Shown here piece by piece: positions 44,503 to 52,664 of a DNA stretch of 64,000 nt. Location: positions 311,001 through 375,000 of the forward strand of contig OX422197.1 in NCBI GenBank assembly GCA_949130485.1, read 5' to 3'. The DNA is from Agelas oroides. Lineage: Eukaryota > Porifera > Demospongiae > Agelasida > Agelasidae. The notes under the pieces were generated by a model that saw nothing but the letters and a program-made list of their open reading frames with translations, had not been told where the DNA came from and searched no databases. Position 1 is the stretch's first letter. The number at the start of each line of letters is the position of its first letter. A program made the position numbers and the translations under genes.

Positions 44503-47500
44503 TACACACACACACAGAGTCAATGACCACCTCAGATGGCAGTGTGATTGAGGCACGTATCCGTGTGCTGAAAGAACGTCTGCGTCAGCGCAAGGAGGAA
44601 GTGAAGAGAGTGCAGAGTGAACAGAAGAGGAAGAAGAAGTCCATCCTCAGACAGCAAGAGGAGCAGCTCAAAAAGAGGCTGGAGGTAGGATGGTGTGAGG
44701 GAGGGAATAAGGTCTTACCAAAAGAGGCTGGAGGTAGGATGGTGTGAGGGGCGGAATAAGGTCTTACCAAAAGAGGCTGGAGGTAGGATGGTGTGAGGGA
44801 GGGGAATAAGGTCTTACCAAAAGAGGCTGGAGGTAGGATGGTGTGAGGGGTGTACCGTTCGCCGTCGCTTACTAACAGATAGATTTGGCAACTTTGGCTG
44901 TCTTGATAATACCGTAAACGATAACAACTGAACAGACTGAACATGACACAGAGTACAAACAATTTTATACACAATAATCACGTGAGCTAAATGAAGGCAG
45001 CAGTAGTACTCAATATGCAGCTAATACCACATCTCCCCCCTTAACTTGTATTGTCACTGTACCAAGCAGGGGGACGAATAGCGGTCCCAGTCTGCAAACG
45101 AGTCATAATCCTTTTAGGTTCAGCAGTGGAGGTGTCCTGGGATTGTTCTGTACAAGTGGGGTTGTCGGGAACAGGGTTGAGGTGGATTCGGTTCCTCTGT
45201 AGCACTCCTGCATCCGCCCTCACATTGTACGAGCGAGGCTGCTCAGACTGGGGTGAGATAACTGTTCCTTTGACAGGAGTAGCACCAGATGTAATCCACA
45301 CTGTTTGACCATCAGGAATATCTGGTAGCTCTTTTACGCGGTGATGTCTGTCGAAATTCCTCTTCTGGGTCTCTTTAAACCTCTTGTCCATCTTCCGGAA
45401 CTGAGTAAGGTATGACCATGTAGGCTTCAAATGTTGAGGTATCTGAGGGAGTCGAGTACGCAGTCGTCGCCCCATCAGCAATTCAGCGGGGCTCAGATTA
45501 CACCAAGGTAGGGGTGTACTGCGGAAAGTGAGCAGGGCCAGACAAGGATCGTCAGACTGCTGAAGTAACTTCTTTACTGTTTTGACCATCCGCTCCACAA
45601 AGCCATTGCTCTGGGGGAATCTAGGACTGCTGGTCTGGTGTGTGAATCCATACTGCTTTGCGAAGTCGGCAAATTCTGCAGAGTCGTACTGAGGACCGTT
45701 GTCACTTCTGACTATCTCCGGGATTCCAAATCTTGCGAATTGTGTCTTGAGGGCGGATATCACTGCTGCGGAGCTGGTAGAGGTGAGCTTGGTTACCTCA
45801 GGGTACCGAGAGAAATAGTCTGCTGTAAGGAGGTAATGGTCATTCTTAACTTGGAACAGGTCACTGCCTATCATCTGCCAAGGGTAGTCCGGAAGTGGAG
45901 TGGGTATCAGCGGCTCCCTTCGAGGCTCTCTGTCTCTAGCACAAATCGGGCATCTCTGGACAAACTCCTCGACCTGTTTCGATATTCCAGGCCACCATAC
46001 CGACATCTTGGTTCTCATTCTGCACCGGACAATCCCTTGGTGTCCCTCGTGGACCTTCCGGAGTGTCTCCTTCTGCAAAGAGAGAGGAACAACAATGCGG
46101 AGGTTATACATGAGGAGATCATGATGGATGGAGAGAGAGTCCCGGACTTTCCAGTAGAGTCCTAAGAGGGGATCGGTTGGGGATTTCTGAGGCCATTGGG
46201 TATGACAGTAGTCCATTACCTTGCGACAGACAGAGTCGTCTGCTTGTGCCTTCCGATAGGCATCCAGTTGCTGTGTGGTAGCAGGTAGGGTGCTCACAAC
46301 CGCCTCCACAAAGGATTCGGCTTCATCTAGGAGATCGTGGTCTTCTGTTGGTTGAGGTGCGCGTGACAAGGTGTCTGCAGTATACAGCAATTTGCCGGGC
46401 GTATGCATGATGGTATAGTTGAACCTGGCAAGCCTGAGACGAAACCTGAGAACACGCGGAGGTAGATCGTCTAGATGTTTAGTGCTCAATATGGGCACAA
46501 GAGGTTTATGATCAGTCTCGATCAGGAATGGTCTACCGAGGATGTAGTTGGCAAACTTGCTGCACGCCCATGTGACCGCCAGGGCCTCCTTCTCAATCTG
46601 TGCGTACCGTCTCTCCGTATCTGATAGTGAGCGGGATGCATAGATGACCGGTCTCCAAGCAGATTCCACTTCCTGGAGGAGTACTGCTCCGAGCCCATAT
46701 GCCGAGGCGTCGGCTGAGATCTTCGTGGGAGCATTCGGGTTGTACAGTGCAAGGACTGTCGGTCTTGTCAGCTCTAGCTTCACTTGCTCAAATGACTCCT
46801 GCTGTGGTTGGCCCCAGCACCACGATCTCTTGGTGCTCATCAATTCTCTGAGTGGTTGGCTAAGAGTGGAGAGGTTAGGAGTGAACTTGCCCAGCTGATT
46901 CGCCATACCCATGAACCTCCGTAGTTGTGTGAGGTCTTTGGGAGCCTCCATTTTCTGTACTGCGGTGATTCTCTCTGGATCTGGGTGCACCCCGTTCTTG
47001 TCAATGACATGACCTAAGAAATGGATACTGGTTTGTGAGAATAGGCACTTATCTGCATTGAGTGTGACACCCGCTGTCTGGAGACGAGAGAGCGCTGCAC
47101 GGAGACGAGTGTCGTGTTCCTCTGTAGTGCTGCCGTAGATGAGGACATCGTCAATGTGACAGAGAACACCGCCTAGCCCCGACAGAATCTGGGACATTCT
47201 GCGCTGGTATAGCTCAGGTGCACTGGATGTGCCAAATGGGAGTTTCCGGAAGCAGTAGCGTCCATGTGGGGTGATGAAGGTTGTCAACGGCTGTGAGTCC
47301 TTTGCCAGCGGGATTTGCCAAAAGCCTGAGTTGGCATCGACCTTGGAGAAGACTGTGGCTCCAGCAAGTTGTGCAAGCGTGTCATCGACAGGAGGAATAG
47401 GGTAGGTCTCTCGGAGCACCCCCTCGTTCAGTGGCTTGAGATCCACGCAGATCCTCACACTACCGGACTTTTTTGGGACAACTACCATCCCGGCACACCA

Positions 47501-50500
47501 TGGTGTTGGCTGGGTCACCTTAGTTATCACCCCAAGCCTCTCCATCCGGTCCAGCTCTTCCTTGACCTTGGACCGCAGCGGTATGGGGACGTTCCTGGGA
47601 GTAAAGAGAGCATAGGGACGCACACCCTCCCTCATCTTAATGCAATATTCCTCCCCGAGATTACCTAGCCCTTGGAACAGGGAGGGAAATTCCCGCTGGA
47701 TGTGGTCTGTAGTGCAGTCCTTGGTAGTAGAGTTGATCCGGGAGAGAAGTTGTAGTGAGATGATGGCGGGTAGTCCCAAGAGGTTGGTCTTGAGATCTGG
47801 GACAACAAAGATAGTCTGGGTTGTGGTCTTATCATCTTTGGTTAGAGTGGTCTCGAACTGTCCTGTCACTTTCAGGGGATGCTGCGATGGTCCAAGGAGA
47901 GTTTTAGAGGTTGGTTGCAACTGAATTCTAAGGAGTCGCTGGAATGTTTGCCTGTTGATAACAGTGACTTCTGCTCCGGTGTCCAGCTTGAAGTTGACCG
48001 TTTGTCCTTTCAGAAGCAAGTTTGTGGTCCAGGGTGTTTGCTGGCTGCCATCTGACTTGAGAGCTCCAAGGAAAATAGATTCATCGGCTGTGGTAGTCGT
48101 GGTCGCCACTGACTTAGACAAACAAACAGACGAAAAGTGACCTTTCCTGTTGCATTTAAAACAGGTTGCTCCTCTGGCTGGGCACCTGTCTGTGGGGGCA
48201 TGGTCTTTCCCACATCGTTTGCATAGGCCTTGGTTTTGCGGTCTCTTTGTCCTGTATCTGGCTTCCTCCTTCTCATGAACTCTGGGCCCCAGCGGTTTCT
48301 GTGGCTTGCCGCCGCAACCGACATGATCGACGACAATGGGGTCCTCCTGGGTACCACGTTTCAGTTGTCTGTTCTGTTCGTGGACAGCCTCCTTTTGTCT
48401 CACAGCTCGCATGACCTTGTCCAAGCTCGTGTCTGGATCCAGCATCAGGGTCTCGGCAAGCTTGGTATCTCGGATGCCGACAATGATCCTATCACGGAGC
48501 AGCTCGTCTGCAAGAGCCCCGTCTCCGAAGTCGCATGTTTCCCGTAGGTGGAACAGCGCTGTTATGTACTGCTCGACTGATTCGTCATCCCTCTGGTTGC
48601 GGCGATTGAATTTCGCTCGTTCGAAGACGGTGTTTCGCCGCACTTGGAAGAATCCGTCAAACTTGTCGATGACCTTGTCATACTTCTTTCTGTCGGCCTC
48701 CTCTATTTTGGTGGTCGTCAGCACGTCTCCCGCCTCCTCTCCCATGCAGTACAGCAGAGTGCACACCTGGCGAGCTTCACCTTCCTCCGCCAATCCGGAG
48801 GCGACCCTGTACTGCTCAAACCTACGCTTCCAGCGAGTCCACTCGTCTGGCTGCTTGAAGTCGAACGGCTCTGGAGGTTGTAAGCGTATACCGGCCATCC
48901 CACCTCTGACACCATGTACCGTTCGCCGTCGCTTACTAACAGATAGATTTGGCAACTTTGGCTGTCTTGATAATACCGTAAACGATAACAACTGAACAGA
49001 CTGAACATGACACAGAGTACAAACAATTTTATACACAATAATCACGTGAGCTAAATGAAGGCAGCAGTAGTACTCAATATGCAGCTAATACCACAAGGGG
49101 CAGAATAAGGTCTCGCCAAAAGAGGCTGGAGGTAGGATGGTGTGAGGGGCGGAATAAGGTCTCACCAAAAGAGGCTGGAGGTAGGATGGTGTGAGGGAGG
49201 GAATGAGGTCTTACCAAAAGAGGCTGGAGGTAGGATGGTGTGAGGAGGGAATAAGGTCTTACCAAAAGAGGCTGGAGGTAGGATGGTGTGAGGGAGGGAA
49301 ATAAGGGCTCACCACATGTTGAAGCTTGTGTGGACACTTGCTGTATTGTCTGTATTCACAGTTGTTTCAACCTTTCTCCTGTCCTTCTTCTCTTCCTTGC
49401 TCTCCTGTCCCTCCTCCCCTTTCTCCCCCTCTCCAGGCAGTGGAAAACAAAATCTCACGGACCAAGAACGCCTCTGTGACGGTGAGCCTCTCCTCTGGCA
49501 CCAGCACGTCTACCAGCCAGGCCACTAGTACCTCCCCCACTCCCCCTCCCTCCGAAGATGGTGCAGCCATTTCTGAACAACCAGGAGAAGAGGCATGGGG
49601 AACAGATTCCCCTGTTGAAGCCGCTGGTGCCTCTCAGGAATATAGCCACAGTGCTCCTTTAGAGAAGACTGCAACTGGCGTCAGTGTTTCTGACGAGGAA
49701 GAAGAAGGAGGGGAGGAAGAAGTTTCTGCTGTGTCAGTGGCTGAAGATATACCTACCAAACCTGTCAAAGAGGATCTGGAGGAGTTCCCCACACCCACAC
49801 CTAGCCTAGGGGAAGTGGAAGTGGAGGAGGAAGAGGAGGTAGAAGAGAAAGAGGAGGAGGAAGAAGAAGGAGGGGAGGAAGAAGAGGAGGAAAAGGAAGA
49901 GGAGGATGCAAGTCTCAAAATGCAGGCCACTGGAGAGGGCTCTCTGAGCATTGCTGAAGAGGTGTCAGAGAAATTAGTGGCCAGCATTGAAAGGGATCCA
50001 CTGAGGACTCATGCTCCTCTCCCTAATGGCACAACAGCCTCTGACTCCAGCTACACGGAAACTTTTGAGAAGCCGACTGATGTACTTAGTAGTGGGGGTA
50101 TGTCATTAGAGTCTAGAGAAGCTGATGATTTGCTGGAGAAGCCACCAGAGGAGGCGGAGAGTCACAGCGAAGAGGGTGAAGCGGAGAGTCGCAGTGAAGA
50201 GGATGAAGCGGAGAGTCAGTGTGAGGAGGATGAACTTGAGAGCAGTCTATCCTCGGAACATGCCTTGGAGGAATTTTACCCGGGCCAGCAGGTGTTGGTC
50301 GGTAATAAGATGTCTGGGACTGTTCGTTTTGTTGGTCAGACCCACTTCTCAGAGGGGCTGTGGATTGGTGTAGAGCTGGAGCTTCCCAAGGGCAGAAACG
50401 ACGGTTCGATTGATGAGTTTCGATACTTCTCGTGTGAGCCAAATCACGGGATATTTGCTCCCCCAAACAGGGTTAGTGTGATTGTGGAAGATCTAGAAGG

Positions 50501-52508
50501 GGAGGAGAGCCATGGTGAGAGTTCTGTAGCTGAAGAAATCGCATCTAGCAGTACTGATGAATCAGAAGAGTCAACCCAGGAGCATGAGAAGAAGGCGTCA
50601 CTAACTGGTATGGAGATTGAAGGTGATAATGTACACAGCCCACCTCATGAGTCCTACACGACTGATTTTGAAACATCAACTGAACTTGAACAACCTTGGG
50701 ACAGCCACCCACCTTCTGTGCATGAGCCAGCAGCTGCTGAACAGCAACAGCCGCCAGCACTACCCACCTCCCCTGCCGAAGAGACTAGCAAAGCTACAGA
50801 AGAACGGCTAGCAGTACCCACCACTGGTGAACAGACTTGCAACGCTATGACAGAACAGCCAGCAGAACCAGCTACCCCTGCCGAAGAGACTAGGAAAGCT
50901 ATGGACCAACAGCCAGCACTACCTACCACCCCTGTTGAAGAAACTTTCAAAGCTATGGAAGACCAGCCTGTTGGATCCACTACCTTTGCTGAAGAACAAG
51001 CACCAGCTGTCGTTTCAGAAGAAGATATTCCAGAGGAGATAACAGAAGCGAGTGAAGCAACTGAACCTTCAGCGGAACACATGCCATTAGAACCCCTCCC
51101 TGCTCGTACAGTGGAAATGGCTGAATCATCAATAGAAAAACCAGACAGCCTTCTACTCACAGCTGAAATCAACCAACGCTCGGCCTCTGTTACCCCGATC
51201 CCAGCTCCCCCACCTGAGTTTGCAGAGGAGGCATCTCATGAATCTTCGCAGGAGCCACCTGGCGTTGAGTCTCACCCCAGCTCCCGAGTGATTGCCGATG
51301 AGCTGGCACAGGAGCTGTCAAATGAAGCTCTCGAGACTATGATCCATCTTTGGAGGAACAGACGACCGGTGCAGAAGCAAACAGAACTGGTGTTGAAAGA
51401 CAAGGAAGTGCCACTGGATCTGGAGGAGAAGGCAGACAGAATCACCGACCAGATTCTTGCGCTTCTCTTGCAAACGGAAACAAATCTTGTTCACAATATT
51501 CACACGGCAAAGAAGTCTCAGACACCTCCGCCAGAACCAGTAAGACATGATCCAGTTTCCCCCAGGAAGCGTGATACACTTCAGCCATTGACACAGCTCA
51601 CAATCTCAACTCACTCATGTGACTCCTCTCCTCCCCCTCTATCCCCACCCTCGCCCTACCACAGTTCTCCTTCTTCTGGAGAGTATTCCCCTCCTGGGTC
51701 TCCCCCTCGCCATCTCTCACAACCCTCAGCAGCAAGGGTGGCTGCTGGTGAGAAATCACCATTTGTTACTGGACACCTAGAATCTGGGTCTGCCACTACA
51801 CCAAGAAATTTGTCCGCAGGAACACCTACTTTGGAACGCAGTACTTCAACTGAATCGATCTCACAGCTGTTAGATTCAATGAAGGTCACTACTGCTCAGT
51901 GTATGGTGCCCAGTGAGAGAGAATGTGTGAACCAAGTGGTGGAGCAAGCATGGAATGCTGTCATGAATGTGGGATTGGAACATATTCATTCATCAACCTT
52001 TGAATGTCACCAGGAAGTACTGTCTCTCTTCTCGGATGCTCGAGAAATGAGCCAGGAAGAAGACCAATGCCGAGTTGCCTACTTGAAGCTCGTCTACATG
52101 CTTGCAACAGAGACTATCAGAGAGCTACACCCAGTGCAAGAACCCACACCTGTGTGGATTAAACAGTGTACAGTGGGGCGGCTGGTTAGACCACAGCAGA
52201 AGGATATTACGTTGGAATTAGTCCAAAAGAAAGTGTATGCTGCCCTCATGCGAGGACAACTCGCTCCACAGCTCCCAGTAGTTAGGTTTCTCCATGGCCT
52301 CAAGAGGCCAGGAGGCAAAGAAATTGACTTTGTGGACTCAATTCTGATCAAGGAACTCAGAGAAGAAGAGCCGTCGTGGGTGGATTACAGTCGGGATGAA
52401 GTCACTGTCAAGATAAAGACAGCTGATGCAATATTGGACTCACTCTTGTCCGAGACAGCACAAATTTTGAGCACAATTGAACGAAAGCGCAGAACACAAC
52501 TAGCATAA
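34637..52508 (+). CDS. CEP350: CEP350, centrosomal CAP-Gly protein
   Basis: About 18 coding exons and roughly 3,250 residues (human 3,117). Large exons are 34923-35519, 36161-36991, 38396-39646, 39846-41345, 43526-44133 and 49437-52508; the last two flank the intron holding a retrotransposon. CEP350 anchors microtubules at the centrosome and stabilises centrioles and cilia with FOP and CEP19. The N-terminal LARAWSSFGEAKNV / LQRLESTAAYLPTSERPLMN matches the conserved CEP350 start. An IQ motif (LKIQAAYRGYQVRR) is near 39390, and coiled coils lie at 37650-37850, 40480-40960, 41860-42080 and 44520-44680. A CAP-Gly domain (VLVGNKMSGTVRFVG, GLWIGVELELPKG, GIFAPPNRV) is at about 50290-50500. The conserved C-terminus ends ELREEEPSWVDYSRDEVTVK. 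Several SIAEEI and YTETFE-type motifs recur. Confidence 0.9.
42086..42195. repeat. 35-bp minisatellite starting at a CEP350 splice donor
   Basis: Three copies of a 35-bp unit (gagctagagtgtgtggtcgt...agtcttgc). The first begins at position +3 of the gtgagc donor that ends exon 41858-42085. Later copies read gcgagc, so the GT is lost. Confidence 0.85.
42866..43008. mobile_element. 143-bp foldback element in CEP350 intron
   Basis: Begins TAGTCTCGTTCCCAGC and ends GCCTGGGAACGAGGCTA. Flanks gaactactt (42857-42865) and gaactacat (43009-43017) match at 8 of 9. The right terminus is present three times in tandem (about 42930, 42965, 42993), separated by G-runs. The inner part has a second inverted pair (cacgttatgtgactga). 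Confidence 0.7.
44851..45031 (-). repeat. 3' LTR of the retrotransposon
   Basis: 181 bp, TG...CA ends. Same sequence as the copy at 48915-49095. On the minus strand it contains a TATAAAA box (complement of 44963-44969). Confidence 0.95.
45032..45042 (-). promoter_or_regulatory. Polypurine tract of the retrotransposon
   Basis: On the minus strand aaggggggaga sits between the pol stop codon (TAA, ending 45041) and the start of the 3' LTR. The stop and the purine tract overlap. Confidence 0.8.
45041..48898 (-). CDS. Gag-Pol polyprotein of the Ty3/gypsy retrotransposon
   Basis: A single frame of 1,285 residues from MAGIRLQPPEP. The open frame extends upstream into the LTR, but the ATG just after the primer site is the likelier start. 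Order: Gag-like region (FDFKQPDEWTRWKRRFEQY), two CCHC knuckles (the second is CFKCNRKGHFSSVC), aspartic protease (FKLDTGAEVTVI), and reverse transcriptase (FSKVDANSGFWQIPL, LPFGTSSAPE, and HIDDVLIYG in place of YxDD). RNase H (ISADASAYGLGAVLLQ) and an integrase with HHCC zinc finger (HEGHQG...CPICAR) and DDE core (SDLFQV, SDNGPQYDS, NGFVERMVK) follow. This domain order (RT-RH-IN) defines Ty3/gypsy. No env-like frame. Gag and Pol are fused without a frameshift. Confidence 0.93.
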   Translation of the reverse strand: MAGIRLQPPEPFDFKQPDEWTRWKRRFEQYRVASGLAEEGEARQVCTLLYCMGEEAGDVLTTTKIEEADRKKYDKVIDKFDGFFQVRRNTVFERAKFNRRNQRDDESVEQYITALFHLRETCDFGDGALADELLRDRIIVGIRDTKLAETLMLDPDTSLDKVMRAVRQKEAVHEQNRQLKRGTQEDPIVVDHVGCGGKPQKPLGPRVHEKEEARYRTKRPQNQGLCKRCGKDHAPTDRCPARGATCFKCNRKGHFSSVCLSKSVATTTTTADESIFLGALKSDGSQQTPWTTNLLLKGQTVNFKLDTGAEVTVINRQTFQRLLRIQLQPTSKTLLGPSQHPLKVTGQFETTLTKDDKTTTQTIFVVPDLKTNLLGLPAIISLQLLSRINSTTKDCTTDHIQREFPSLFQGLGNLGEEYCIKMREGVRPYALFTPRNVPIPLRSKVKEELDRMERLGVITKVTQPTPWCAGMVVVPKKSGSVRICVDLKPLNEGVLRETYPIPPVDDTLAQLAGATVFSKVDANSGFWQIPLAKDSQPLTTFITPHGRYCFRKLPFGTSSAPELYQRRMSQILSGLGGVLCHIDDVLIYGSTTEEHDTRLRAALSRLQTAGVTLNADKCLFSQTSIHFLGHVIDKNGVHPDPERITAVQKMEAPKDLTQLRRFMGMANQLGKFTPNLSTLSQPLRELMSTKRSWCWGQPQQESFEQVKLELTRPTVLALYNPNAPTKISADASAYGLGAVLLQEVESAWRPVIYASRSLSDTERRYAQIEKEALAVTWACSKFANYILGRPFLIETDHKPLVPILSTKHLDDLPPRVLRFRLRLARFNYTIMHTPGKLLYTADTLSRAPQPTEDHDLLDEAESFVEAVVSTLPATTQQLDAYRKAQADDSVCRKVMDYCHTQWPQKSPTDPLLGLYWKVRDSLSIHHDLLMYNLRIVVPLSLQKETLRKVHEGHQGIVRCRMRTKMSVWWPGISKQVEEFVQRCPICARDREPRREPLIPTPLPDYPWQMIGSDLFQVKNDHYLLTADYFSRYPEVTKLTSTSSAAVISALKTQFARFGIPEIVRSDNGPQYDSAEFADFAKQYGFTHQTSSPRFPQSNGFVERMVKTVKKLLQQSDDPCLALLTFRSTPLPWCNLSPAELLMGRRLRTRLPQIPQHLKPTWSYLTQFRKMDKRFKETQKRNFDRHHRVKELPDIPDGQTVWITSGATPVKGTVISPQSEQPRSYNVRADAGVLQRNRIHLNPVPDNPTCTEQSQDTSTAEPKRIMTRLQTGTAIRPPAWYSDNTS
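48897..48914 (-). promoter_or_regulatory. Primer binding site, tRNA-Leu type
   Basis: Read on the minus strand, TGGTGTCAGAGGTGGGAT directly abuts the 5' LTR. It complements a tRNA 3' end ATCCCACCTCTGACACCA, which closely resembles animal tRNA-Leu ends. The gag ATG (48898) overlaps its last two bases. Confidence 0.75.
48915..49095 (-). repeat. 5' LTR of the retrotransposon
   Basis: 181 bp, identical by eye to the 3' LTR. The TATAAAA box (complement of about 49027-49033) is the likely promoter of the element. Confidence 0.95.
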
Positions 52509-52664
52509 CACACACCACACTGGTATCCCCTCCCATAATACACCTGTACATAATTCCTATACATGTTGGTGCTTTTGTAGCTTGTTTGTATTCCCATTCC
52601 GGTTCTGAGATTTTAATCTGGAATGGAATAGAACAGAGGAGGGCACCTGTCAGCTGAAGGCAAG

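Larger units (their letters stand above)
44851..49095 (-). mobile_element. Complete Ty3/gypsy-type LTR retrotransposon, recent insertion
   Basis: 4,245 bp, bounded by two 181-bp LTRs that read identically and are flanked by the 5-bp target duplication agggg (44846-44850 and 49096-49100). It lies antisense to CEP350 inside a minisatellite in the last intron. It has one intact gag-pol frame, a tRNA-Leu-type primer site next to the 5' LTR, and a purine tract next to the 3' LTR. Identical LTRs and an unbroken frame point to a very young and possibly still active copy. Confidence 0.95.
44667..49310. repeat. Donor-copying minisatellite in the last CEP350 intron, split by the retrotransposon
   Basis: Unit of about 47-49 bp, present four times before (44667-44850) and about five times after (49100-49310) the inserted element. 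Each copy contains aaaagaggctggag-gtagga, the last bases of exon 44518-44684 plus its splice donor, followed by tggtgtgaggg...aataaggtctt. Every copy therefore shows the same exon-end/donor junction. Confidence 0.85.

Noticed and set aside
44851-49095. Retrotransposon as an endogenous retrovirus with envelope
   Set aside because: No frame exists between the integrase end and the 3' LTR; the stop codon abuts the purine tract. It is an LTR retrotransposon without env.
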